In this document: positions 34,200 through 41,903 of the stretch, in pieces
Position numbering within the stretch: position 1 is the stretch's first letter
How the letters are laid out: the number at the start of each line of letters is the position of its first letter
Source: Chloroflexota bacterium
GTDB lineage: Bacteria; Chloroflexota; Dehalococcoidia; Lucifugimonadales; UBA3495
Assembly (NCBI GenBank): GCA_026710825.1
Contig: JAPOQH010000074.1
Coordinates: forward strand, 1-61,418
Direction of reading: 5' to 3'
DNA length: 61,418 nt
Notes under the pieces: generated by a model
The model's input: the letters and a program-made list of their open reading frames with translations, nothing else
Told to the model about the DNA's origin: nothing
The model's database searches: none
Program-made: the position numbers and the translations under genes

Positions 34200-36272
34200 C
34201 TACTTGAACAGCACCAGTTCCGTCATGCCTGCCGCGTTCTGCAGCCCGCCCCATGAGGTCGTGTACGGATATCCGATGCGGTCGCTGCGGTAGGCTTCCA
34301 CCAGCGGCGTGTCGAACAACGGCACGTAGGGCAGGTCTTCGGCCAAAAACGCCTGCATCTCAAAGACCTTCTGGCGCGCCGACTCCAGGTCAGTTTCCGC
34401 CAGCAACTCATCCGCCAGCCGGTCGTACTCCGGGTTGTTGTATCCGCCCGCGTTGTGTCCCTCCAGGCCCGAGTGCCGGCTGTGGAAGAATGACTCCAGG
34501 TAGTCGGGGTAAGGGCTCAGCGCCCAACCGAGAATCCACATATCGAATTCCTGATTGGTGAACACCTTGTCCACGATCAGGTTGAACCCGGTCAGATCGG
34601 CCCGCACCGGAATGCCCACCTCGTTCAGCCAACGCTCGATCCAGATGGCGAAGGTGGAGCGCAGCGGGTCGTAGCCGGGGCTGGGCGCCAGGATGTCCAT
34701 CTCGGGCATCGGCTGGCCGTTGGGCATCCTCAAACCCTCTCCTGCCTGCTCGACAAACCTGCCGTCCTCGCTCACCCGCGGTTCGGTCTCCCAGGTGAAC
34801 CCGGCGTCCTTGAGCAGTTGCATCGCCTGGGCGATCCGCTCGCCGCGGCTCAGGCCCTGCCCAATCAGCGGCACATCGGAGTTGTACCAGGCCTGGTTGC
34901 CCTCGGGCACCGTGGTGTATATAGGAATGGCCACCCCCTGCAAAACGGTGCTGGTGATGAATTCCTTGTCGATCAGCGTCGCGACCGCCTGCCGGAACGC
35001 CTTGCTCTCCATGGGCTGCTTCCGGAAGTTGAAACCCAGGTATCTCATCCCGTCCGACGCGTTTTCGATCACCGTCAGCCCGTCCTCGCCCTCAAGCTGT
35101 TCCTGCAATCCCCGGGAAAGGCCCAGCGGGTTCAGCATGAAGTCGATGTCGCCCTTTTTCAGCGCCAGCACCGTGGCGTCCTGGCTCCCGTATATCGAGT
35201 AGATCGCGCTGTCGGCGTTGGGACCCACCCGATACTCCAGCGAAGTGTCGCCGCCCGGCTCGCCGTACGCCATGAACTCGTACGCCCCCGGCTTGGATTC
35301 CACGTACGCGCCGTTGGCATACTGCTTCACCACGCTGTCAGCGAAGTAGTAGCCCGGGTTGCGCTCCTTTTCCGCGAACGCGCCGCGCTCCCACTTGTCA
35401 AACCCGTACCCTCCGGCGGTGGGCTCGTTCTCCGGCACATGGGCGAACAGCGCTTTCTGCTGCTCGATGATGTCGCCGGATTGTTTGGCCTCCTCAACTA
35501 TCGGTTCCCAGTATGCTTTGGAGAAGATGGGCATGAAAGCCTGGCCGAACTGCCAGCGCGCCAGCCCCGGCTTCTGCTTGAAGTATATTTTCAGCCGGTA
35601 GGGATCCAGTGCCTCGGCATGGTCGAAGTAATCCGGGTCCACTATGGACGGCCAGTTGCCGGGCAGTTGCAGTTCCGCCACCGTGTGCGCGGTGAACGCG
35701 AAGTCTTCGGCCGTTACGTCGTTGCCGTCGCTCCACTTCACTCCCTGCTTCAGGGGTACCTCGGTGGTCCACAGGGTCTCACCACCCACGGTCTCCTCCG
35801 TCAATGGCGTGGGGAAATCGGAGGCCAGCGACGGCACCCAGTCGAACCGCTGCGCCGAGTAGCCGTACAGGCTGGGCTTGGTTCCGCCCAGGACATACAG
35901 GTTCCAGACGGTGCCGTCCGGTCCCAGGTACGACCAGTAGTTGGTCGTGGTCAGATCAGCCGAGATTCCCAACTGGTAGACGTTATCGGAAACGTCGGTG
36001 GCGCTCGCCGGCGCTTGCGCAGCCGGAGGCGGCGTGGGCGATGGCGCATCTGGCTGCGCCGTGGACGCGGGCGGTTGCTGGCCCGACGTTGGAGGCGACG
36101 CCTGGCTGGTCTGGCCCGCCGCTTGGCTGGGCGCATTGGGATCCGGTGTGGCCGTCACCACCACCTCCACTTCTCTCACCACCTCTTGAGTCACCACCTC
36201 CGAACCACATCCCAACAGCGCAATCCCCGCAAGTATCAAGGCGCAAAGTGTTATCAATCCCATCGAACGCAT
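34200..36272 (-). CDS. family 5 peptide-binding lipoprotein of the dpp-type transporter
   Basis: The 690-residue protein has a lipoprotein signal with lipobox (LILAGIALLGC). A low-complexity Pro/Ala/Ser/Gln linker (about 40-95) follows, then an SBP_bac_5 domain to the end. Family segments include VPLKQGVKWSDGNDVTAEDF and FRQAVATLIDKEFI. The long linker would lift the binding domain from the membrane, as expected for a monoderm or Chloroflexota envelope. GGAGGA lies 8 bases before the ATG and a promoter is visible at 36301. It is the likely binding partner of the permeases and ATPases downstream, although two opposite-strand genes intervene. Confidence 0.9.
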   Translation of the reverse strand: MRSMGLITLCALILAGIALLGCGSEVVTQEVVREVEVVVTATPDPNAPSQAAGQTSQASPPTSGQQPPASTAQPDAPSPTPPPAAQAPASATDVSDNVYQLGISADLTTTNYWSYLGPDGTVWNLYVLGGTKPSLYGYSAQRFDWVPSLASDFPTPLTEETVGGETLWTTEVPLKQGVKWSDGNDVTAEDFAFTAHTVAELQLPGNWPSIVDPDYFDHAEALDPYRLKIYFKQKPGLARWQFGQAFMPIFSKAYWEPIVEEAKQSGDIIEQQKALFAHVPENEPTAGGYGFDKWERGAFAEKERNPGYYFADSVVKQYANGAYVESKPGAYEFMAYGEPGGDTSLEYRVGPNADSAIYSIYGSQDATVLALKKGDIDFMLNPLGLSRGLQEQLEGEDGLTVIENASDGMRYLGFNFRKQPMESKAFRQAVATLIDKEFITSTVLQGVAIPIYTTVPEGNQAWYNSDVPLIGQGLSRGERIAQAMQLLKDAGFTWETEPRVSEDGRFVEQAGEGLRMPNGQPMPEMDILAPSPGYDPLRSTFAIWIERWLNEVGIPVRADLTGFNLIVDKVFTNQEFDMWILGWALSPYPDYLESFFHSRHSGLEGHNAGGYNNPEYDRLADELLAETDLESARQKVFEMQAFLAEDLPYVPLFDTPLVEAYRSDRIGYPYTTSWGGLQNAAGMTELVLFK

Positions 36273-36300
36273 AGGTTATTCCTCCCGTATCAACAAGGGG

Positions 36301-36329
36301 AATCTAACACGCCAGCCACATAGCGGCAA
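36301..36329 (-). promoter_or_regulatory. promoter of the peptide-binding protein gene
   Basis: On the minus strand TTGCCG is followed by 17 bases and TAGATT. The transcript would start about 35 bases before the ATG, with the ribosome site GGAGGA between. Confidence 0.6.
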
Positions 36330-36520
36330 GAAACTATATCTGCACGGCATACACCATCATTGTGCGTGCTTATTCAGCATCGACGCCAACACTTGCGACG
36401 ATATGCATCACAACTGTCCACGCGCAGTTATTCAAGAGCCCGACGAGCGCGTGCGGTGTACCGTAACTTTTCAGTGTCACGTGTTTCGGTGCGCACCGTC
36501 GGCGCCGGCAACACCGCCAC

Positions 36521-36550
36521 AAAAGCAAAACGACGGCATGCACGCCGTCG
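36521..36550 (-). terminator. terminator for the HicAB operon
   Basis: The stem CGACGGC / GCCGTCG has a 6-base loop. On the minus strand it is followed by TTTTGCTTTT. It lies about 210 bases after the HicB stop. The remaining gap up to 36763 holds a tandem repeat and nothing else recognisable. Confidence 0.7.
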
Positions 36551-36614
36551 CAACCGGAAGTCCATTACCGTTACCGCAGCGTCATCAGACCTCCTTAGAC
36601 GCCAGCAATACGTT

Positions 36615-36710
36615 GCCGTCCTACCGCGCCGCCGCACACCCCCTCGACCCAAACCCTGCGCTGCCGTCCTACCGCGCCGCCGCACACCCTCCTCGACACA
36701 AACCCTGCGC
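36615..36710. repeat. 48-bp tandem repeat, two copies
   Basis: A unit beginning GCCGTCCTACCGCGCCGCCG is present twice (36615-36662 and 36663-36710) with few differences, and a partial third copy starts at 36711. It is intergenic, after the HicB stop. A minus-strand frame across it repeats CGGAVGRQR, which I attribute to the repeat and not to a gene. Confidence 0.8.
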
Positions 36711-36763
36711 TGCCGTCGTCAGTCATGCCCCTGTACCCTTTCTCACCAGAGGACGTCATTACC

Positions 36764-37099
36764 TCAGCGCAAGGTGTCATTCGCCAGCCGCGCGCTCACC
36801 AGCCGGTTCAGGCTCACACCCTCCTCGGCTGCCCTGATCGCCAGCGCCCGGTGAACTTCCGGCGGCACCCGCACCACGAACCTCCCGCTGTAGGCGCGGT
36901 CCGCCATCGGCTCCGGCGGCGTTTCACCGTGCCCCAGCATATCCTCCACGCTGTCCGCCACCAGCGCCCGTATGCCGGAGAAAGCCTCCTCCTGCGTCGG
37001 CGCCAACCAACTCAGCGACGGAAACTCCGCGCACAGACCCACGTATTCCCCATCCTCCGCAGACCACATAACCCGGTATGTGTAATGGTCAGCCGTCAT
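36764..37099 (-). CDS. hicB: HicB family antitoxin
   Basis: The 111-residue protein has the HicB N-terminal partial RNase H-like fold (YTYRVMWSAEDGEYVGLCAE, then LSWLAPTQEEAFSGIRALV). A C-terminal ribbon-helix-helix follows (SGRFVVRVPPEVHRALAIRA, then LNRLVSARLAND). It should bind and block the HicA RNase and repress its own operon through the ribbon-helix-helix. It overlaps the end of the HicA gene by 11 bases, the toxin-first order typical of hicAB. A terminator lies about 210 bases downstream. Confidence 0.88.
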   Translation of the reverse strand: MTADHYTYRVMWSAEDGEYVGLCAEFPSLSWLAPTQEEAFSGIRALVADSVEDMLGHGETPPEPMADRAYSGRFVVRVPPEVHRALAIRAAEEGVSLNRLVSARLANDTLR

Positions 37100-37328
37100 T
37101 GTTCAGTTTCTCAAGAGCGCGAATAACCTGCCGCACCTGGTACGCCTTTGCCATCCCACGGTCATTCTGTATGTTGACCCTGGGGTCACCCAGCCACGGC
37201 GTGCGGTAAACCCGGTGGCTGGTCCCACTCTGCCGCGGTTCCCCAAAGAACCGGTCGCATATCGCCGCTAAATCATTGAATCGTATTCCCCTGGGCTTGC
37301 TGCGTAGTTCAGCAATAAATTTTTTCAA
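37089..37328 (-). CDS. hicA: HicA family mRNA interferase toxin
   Basis: The 79-residue protein has the double-stranded RNA-binding-like fold of HicA with the catalytic histidine in QSGTSHRVYRTP. The start is TTG at 37328 (MKKFIAELRSKPRGIRF), as no ATG is available; the region before it is AT-rich. The C-terminal part ends VRQVIRALEKLNNDG. HicA cleaves mRNA when free of HicB. It is slightly longer than the shortest HicA proteins. The toxin and antitoxin are complete, so the module could be active. Confidence 0.85.
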   Translation of the reverse strand: MKKFIAELRSKPRGIRFNDLAAICDRFFGEPRQSGTSHRVYRTPWLGDPRVNIQNDRGMAKAYQVRQVIRALEKLNNDG

Positions 37329-37554
37329 TTGTTGACTTTCCCGCAGGTATCAACTGAATTTTATGCACCGATATAATATCATTATTGACACTGCACATCA
37401 AGCCACGACGGACGCAATCCCCAGAGCCCACGACACTCACTAATACGGCGCACTACGGCCAACTCAACGTTCGCTGGACGTGCCCACCCTGAACCCGTAT
37501 GCACTAAGTCGCGTGGTGTCAGCACATCAAAGCGCGGGCTTAATCACGTCGAAT

Positions 37555-37583
37555 TTGACACGCCACACACCGGCTATTACAGT
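37555..37583 (+). promoter_or_regulatory. promoter of the vWA-PP2C-kinase operon
   Basis: TTGACA (37555-37560), 17 bases, TACAGT (37578-37583). The start codon of the first gene lies 88 bases downstream. The rest of the 37329-37670 gap is an AT-rich leader and holds nothing else recognised. Confidence 0.7.
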
Positions 37584-37670
37584 TTTTGATGATGTGGCGG
37601 CCCGTCAGTGCCTTTTTCGTGATGTCCGCCAGCAATCGTACGTCCCGAGTTCGTGCAACAAGGAGGGGAT

Positions 37671-38369
37671 ATGCCGGAAAACGCCATTGGCGATTCTCAC
37701 CTCGAGGACATGGTGGAATTTGCCGATAACCCCGAACCTCGTTGCCCGTGCGTGCTGCTGCTGGATGTCTCGGGCTCCATGACCGGCAGCAGGATTCAGG
37801 CCGTCAACGACGGAATCAAAGCCTTCAGAGAGGAGGTGACCGCCGATTCACTGACGGCGCTCCGGGCCGAAATCGCGGTCGTCGCCTTCAACCATGAGGT
37901 CAGGGTCATACAGGACTTTGTCACCGCCGGCGAGTTCCAGCCGCCCACCCTGTCCGCCGCCGGCGGCACCTCCATCGCCGGCGCCCTCAACCACGGTCTC
38001 GAGATGATCGAAGAGCGCAAGCGGGCCTATCGCACCAACGGCATCGCCTACTACCGGCCCATCGTCATGCTCCTCACCGACGGCTACCCCGAACACGATA
38101 CGCCCGAGGCCATCCAGGAGGCTACCGAGCGCGTCAGGGAGGCGGAACAGGACCGACACGCCGCCGTCTTCTCATTCGGAATCGATGACGACGCCGACAT
38201 CCCCACGCTGTCCTCCATGATGGCGCCGCATCGGCCCGCCAAGCCCTTGCACCAGGCCCAGCTCAACGGGATCTTCCAGTGGCTGTCCAACTCACTATCG
38301 CAAATCTCGTCCTCCCAAGTCGGCGACCGTTTGACCCTGCCCAGTCAGGACGACTACCTGGACTTCTGA
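37671..38369 (+). CDS. TerY-like von Willebrand factor A domain protein
   Basis: The 232-residue cytoplasmic protein is essentially one vWA domain. The metal site (MIDAS) is complete: D32-x-S34-x-S36 in LLDVSGSMTGSR, Thr in AAGGTSIAGALNHGLEM, and Asp in VMLLTDGYPEHDTPEAI. This arrangement matches TerY of tellurite-resistance-type stress systems. AAGGAGGGG at 37661 gives an ideal start. Its TGA overlaps the ATG of the PP2C gene by one base. vWA proteins bind partners through a metal ion; here it may scaffold or be the substrate of the kinase and phosphatase encoded next. No ter genes (terB, terD) are seen nearby. Confidence 0.87.
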   Translation: MPENAIGDSHLEDMVEFADNPEPRCPCVLLLDVSGSMTGSRIQAVNDGIKAFREEVTADSLTALRAEIAVVAFNHEVRVIQDFVTAGEFQPPTLSAAGGTSIAGALNHGLEMIEERKRAYRTNGIAYYRPIVMLLTDGYPEHDTPEAIQEATERVREAEQDRHAAVFSFGIDDDADIPTLSSMMAPHRPAKPLHQAQLNGIFQWLSNSLSQISSSQVGDRLTLPSQDDYLDF

Positions 38370-39196
38370 TGGGCGACCGCGAGTTGGCGGGCGCCGTCCC
38401 CGATGTACCGCGATGGAAAATGGCGTCCGCGTCCGTGGTGGGAACTGCTCACCTGCGAACCGGCCAGCCCTGCCAGGACTCCACCCAATTCCGCTGCCTG
38501 CCCATAACGGGCGCGCCGGCCGACACCCTGATCGCTGCCGTGGCCGACGGCGCCGGCTCAGCCCCGTACAGTGATCAAGGTTCCCGTCTCGCCGCCGCCT
38601 CGAGCATCAACGCCATCGCCGGCTCGCTGGCTGGCCAGCCAAGGTCCGTTGACCCTGAGGCCCTGCAGCAAATACTGGCCGCATCCATCGACGCAGCCCA
38701 CCATGCCGTCAACGACCTCGCGGAGGCCAACGAGCATCGACCCCGCGAGTATGCCACTACCCTGCTCGTCGCCGTGCATGTGAACGGGCTGTTGGGCGCG
38801 GCGCAAATCGGCGACGGCGCGGTCGTGGCCTCCGGCAACGACGATGAGTACGCCCTCATCACCCATCCTGACCAGGGCGAATACGCCAACGAGACCAGCT
38901 TCGTTACCGAGTCTCGGTACCTCGACACCCTGCAGGTCAGTGTCATTCCAGGCTTGCGCGCCAGGTACATCGCCATGTTTTCCGACGGTATCCAGAACCT
39001 CGTGCTCGACTACCGCGACCCTACCGAACCCGTCCCTCACACGCCCTTCTTTCGCGGAGTTTTCTCCTGGCTGGAACAGCAGCCTGACGAACTGTCCGCG
39101 TACGTCGGCCTCCGGCGATTCCTGAAGTCGCCCCGGGTCAACGCCAGGACCAACGACGACCTTTCCCTGTTGCTGGCCCGACGCGCGGAAGCCTGA
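38369..39196 (+). CDS. PP2C-type serine/threonine protein phosphatase
   Basis: The 275-residue protein has the metal-binding PP2C motifs: VADGAGSAPYSDQGSRLAAA, then LGAAQIGDGAVVASG, the SDGIQNLVLDY region, and near the end ARTNDDLSLLLARR. It starts with a region containing GTAHLRTGQPCQDSTQFRCL, the N-terminal strand of PP2C_2 family proteins. It should remove phosphates placed by the kinase encoded one base downstream. The upstream overlap and the following GTG at 39198 show that vWA, phosphatase and kinase are made together. Confidence 0.87.
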   Translation: MGDRELAGAVPDVPRWKMASASVVGTAHLRTGQPCQDSTQFRCLPITGAPADTLIAAVADGAGSAPYSDQGSRLAAASSINAIAGSLAGQPRSVDPEALQQILAASIDAAHHAVNDLAEANEHRPREYATTLLVAVHVNGLLGAAQIGDGAVVASGNDDEYALITHPDQGEYANETSFVTESRYLDTLQVSVIPGLRARYIAMFSDGIQNLVLDYRDPTEPVPHTPFFRGVFSWLEQQPDELSAYVGLRRFLKSPRVNARTNDDLSLLLARRAEA

Positions 39197-39197
39197 C

Positions 39198-41186
39198 GTG
39201 CCGGACTATCGCGACAGTCGCGGCAACCGCATCCGCCTCGGCGCGGAGGTGGGCAGCGGCGGAGAGGGCGCGGTTTTCAGGGTGCAGAGCAACCGCGGGC
39301 AGGTCGCCAAAATCTGGCATAACCCAACCGCACGCGCCAGCGAAAAAATCGCGGTGATGGTTCGCCAGCGGCCTGCCGTGGCCGCCGCCCCAAGCCAGAG
39401 CGGCGGGATGTTCGGCGTCCGACGATCGCGGTCCCTCCCACCCTTCGCCTGGCCCGACGACGTCCTGTACGACGATTCCAACCGGATTGTCGGGTTCCTG
39501 ATGCCCCACGTCGACCTTTCCCAGTTCCGTGAGAGCCAGGCATTTTTCAACCCGGCGGCCCGCCGCAGCGCTGAACAGGAACTGAACACATCCTTCGACG
39601 ACTCTCACCTGCTGCGGATGGCCCGCAACCTCGCCGAAGCGGTCCGCCAGATCCACGCGGCCGGACACGTCATCGGCGATGTGAACGAGAAGAACGTCCT
39701 CATCAACGCCCGATCCGAGGTCATCATCGTCGACATCGACGCCATCCAGATCAGCGACCCGGACCGTGGCCGGCTGTACCGCTGCACCGTGGGCCGCGAG
39801 GACTACACACCGCCACGGCTGCAGGGGGTTCGGTTCAGCGAGATTGATCGGACGCCGAACGACGACCTTTTTGGGCTGGCCGTCATCATTTTCAAACTGG
39901 TCATGGGCGGCTACCACCCCTACATGAGCCGGATCGCGCCCGACGATGAGGACGCGGTCACCGAGCTCGGCGAGAAAATCCGGAACGGCTACTTCCCATA
40001 CAACGAGGACAACACCGTCCCGGACGACTACAAGCAGCCCGTCGCCCAATACCAGGAAAACTGGGACAACCTTCGCCCGGAACTCAAGCACCTGTTCTGC
40101 GAAGCGTTCGATCCGTTCCTGCTCCGGACCGGCACCGGCAACCGTCCCAGCCCCGGGGACTGGATCATCGCTCTGAACCGCGCCCTCGAACTCCACCGCC
40201 AGCAGGGAACCACGCGCCGCACCGTCATCCGGAGACGATCACGAAGCCGGGGGCAAGTCTCAAGCCCGGGCGCACCCTCATCCCAAACGGCCACCACGTC
40301 CGCTCCCCATCCAGCCGGGCAGCAGCCATCTCAACCGTCGGCTCCCACGCTGTCACGCACAGTTCAGCTGGTTGTCGGCGCCGGCATCGTTGGCATCCTG
40401 GCAATGGTCGCGTCCTGCGCATTTCTGGGCGGCCTGGTGCCGGTCCTGGGCTCCATCGGAGCCGGCGACTCGCCGCCACCCGTACCTACCTCAATCCCCG
40501 TCGCAGTTATCGTCCAACCCACCGCTACTGCCGCGCCCGACCCGACGCCCACGGCCATACCGGCTGCTCCCACCAACACTCCATTGCTGCCGCCTACCGA
40601 TACAACGCTACCGCCACCTACCGAAACGCCAGACATCTCGGCGATGCCGGCCACAACCGCTGCGCCCATCCAGCCGACCGCCACTCCCATACCGCCACCG
40701 ACGCCTACGTCAACCAATGCCCCGGTGCCGACCGCGACGCCCATCCCTCCGACACCCACACCTACACCCCCGCCCTATCCCGACCCGGTACTGATGGAAC
40801 AACGCGGCTCCCTGCCCGGCCAGCTCGGCCGCGCCCACGGAGTCGGACAGTACGTCGCAGGGTGTTTCGTAGGCAGCCATCCCCGCCAGGATACTTGGCT
40901 CTACCTCGCTAACCGGCCCAGCGCGACCTTGGAAAAAGCAAGCCATCCAATACTGCTGCAATTCCAGGGAACCGTTCTTGAGGACGAGCTGAGAGAAGTG
41001 ATTCCCGGCGAATGCTACTACGTTGGTCCAATATGGTACCGGTCTGACCTCAAGGAGCATCGCTGTCCAGGCGCCGTGTACACCGTGAATTGCGATCGGT
41101 CGAATTGGGTTTCCGGTACCTACGCGATGTACGACACCGACCGGCCATTGCTCGAAGTCACCGAACCGCCCCGGTTCAACAACTGA
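39198..41186 (+). CDS. membrane-anchored Ser/Thr kinase (YegI-like) with Pro-Thr stalk and external domain
   Basis: The 662-residue protein starts with a kinase domain (about 10-345): Gly-rich loop GSGGEGAVF (19-27), Lys38 in VAKIW, catalytic GDVNEKNVLI (Asp161, Asn166) and the DFG-equivalent VDIDAIQ (Asp179/181). A basic Ser/Arg linker is followed by a membrane helix (about 391-420), a Pro-Thr stalk (about 430-530) and a C-terminal domain of 130 residues with four cysteines that could form disulfides. It begins after one intervening base from the PP2C stop, on GTG. Kinases of vWA/PP2C triads are usually soluble; here the protein could sense something outside and signal inwards. Confidence 0.85.
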   Translation: MPDYRDSRGNRIRLGAEVGSGGEGAVFRVQSNRGQVAKIWHNPTARASEKIAVMVRQRPAVAAAPSQSGGMFGVRRSRSLPPFAWPDDVLYDDSNRIVGFLMPHVDLSQFRESQAFFNPAARRSAEQELNTSFDDSHLLRMARNLAEAVRQIHAAGHVIGDVNEKNVLINARSEVIIVDIDAIQISDPDRGRLYRCTVGREDYTPPRLQGVRFSEIDRTPNDDLFGLAVIIFKLVMGGYHPYMSRIAPDDEDAVTELGEKIRNGYFPYNEDNTVPDDYKQPVAQYQENWDNLRPELKHLFCEAFDPFLLRTGTGNRPSPGDWIIALNRALELHRQQGTTRRTVIRRRSRSRGQVSSPGAPSSQTATTSAPHPAGQQPSQPSAPTLSRTVQLVVGAGIVGILAMVASCAFLGGLVPVLGSIGAGDSPPPVPTSIPVAVIVQPTATAAPDPTPTAIPAAPTNTPLLPPTDTTLPPPTETPDISAMPATTAAPIQPTATPIPPPTPTSTNAPVPTATPIPPTPTPTPPPYPDPVLMEQRGSLPGQLGRAHGVGQYVAGCFVGSHPRQDTWLYLANRPSATLEKASHPILLQFQGTVLEDELREVIPGECYYVGPIWYRSDLKEHRCPGAVYTVNCDRSNWVSGTYAMYDTDRPLLEVTEPPRFNN

Positions 41187-41240
41187 GGGATTGAGGCCAT
41201 TCCAATCAGTATTGGGCGATCATTATGACCTCATGTGCAA

Positions 41241-41268
41241 TTGAATATCCAATTAAAGCGGATATAAT
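41241..41268 (+). promoter_or_regulatory. promoter of the BrnT/BrnA pair
   Basis: TTGAAT (41241-41246), 16 bases, TATAAT (41263-41268), 48 bases before the first ATG. The surrounding sequence is distinctly AT-rich. Confidence 0.65.
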
Positions 41269-41316
41269 AATTACGACGACTACAAGGCAACCTCAATCTG
41301 TGAGCATGTTCCATCA

Positions 41317-41619
41317 ATGATCGACCTCAGCCGGGTTTCCGGCTTCCAATGGGACGAGGGCAACGCGCGCAAAAACATTGACTCTCACGGCGTCGATCAA
41401 AACGAGGCAGAGCAGGTTTTCTCCAATCACCCTCTTTTGATTGTTGACGATACTGCCCACAGCCAGCAGGAGCGTCGTCTCAACGCTTTCGGCATCGCTG
41501 ACTCGGGAAGACGACTGCACGTTACCTTTACATTGCGAAACGAAGGGGCTTTAATCCGTATCATATCCGCTCGCGATATGAACCGTAGGGAGCGAGAACG
41601 TTATGCCCAAGAAGCTTAA
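41317..41619 (+). CDS. brnT: BrnT family RNase toxin
   Basis: The 100-residue protein has the BrnT fold pattern: FQWDEGNARKNIDSHGVDQN, then EAEQVFSNHPLLIVDD, then ERRLNAFGIADSGRRLHVTF, and finally IRIISARDMNRRERERY. BrnT proteins are RelE-fold mRNA-cleaving toxins. Conserved basic and aromatic residues in these segments are present. The gene overlaps the following antitoxin-type gene by 17 bases. The module is complete and lies immediately after the vWA-PP2C-kinase operon and before dnaX. Confidence 0.87.
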   Translation: MIDLSRVSGFQWDEGNARKNIDSHGVDQNEAEQVFSNHPLLIVDDTAHSQQERRLNAFGIADSGRRLHVTFTLRNEGALIRIISARDMNRRERERYAQEA

Positions 41620-41788
41620 GCCAGTTCCGTACTTCGAAACCGAGGCCGAGGAACGCGCCTTCTGGGAAACCCATGACTCCATGGACTACGTCGATTGGAG
41701 CAAGGCCAAGCGCGTCAGCTTCCCCAACCTCAAGCTGTCCCAGCCCACGGAACCCGCCGAGCATACCGACACCGCGCCGGCTGATTAA
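41603..41788 (+). CDS. BrnA/CopG-like antitoxin
   Basis: The 61-residue protein reads KLKPVPYFETEAEERAFWET and then DSMDYVDWSKAKRVSFPNLK, the CopG-antitoxin (PF12441-type) pattern that accompanies BrnT and similar toxins. It lacks a long DNA-binding ribbon-helix-helix and ends in an acidic, disordered tail (EPAEHTDTAPAD). Its start lies inside the toxin gene, so translation is coupled. It should bind and neutralise the BrnT-type toxin. Confidence 0.8.
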   Translation: MPKKLKPVPYFETEAEERAFWETHDSMDYVDWSKAKRVSFPNLKLSQPTEPAEHTDTAPAD

Positions 41789-41813
41789 ATCCCACACCTT
41801 CGGAACCCGCTGA

Positions 41814-41841
41814 CGGCCCCGCTCTGGCACAAGCGGGGCCG
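41814..41841 (+). terminator. probable terminator between the BrnT/BrnA pair and dnaX
   Basis: The 10-bp stem CGGCCCCGCT / AGCGGGGCCG has an 8-base loop and is followed by TTCGCGTTATCATTT. The stem is strong and the T run weak. Confidence 0.55.
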
Positions 41842-41903
41842 TTCGCGTTATCATTTAGTCTGCTGGTATCCTCCGAATCTTCACGCTTGAATCTCCCTTT
41901 TTC

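Noticed and set aside
36595..36780. Minus-strand frame with a repeated CGGAVGRQR motif
   Set aside because: The motif comes from the 48-bp DNA tandem repeat, and the frame overlaps the HicB end. No start signal.
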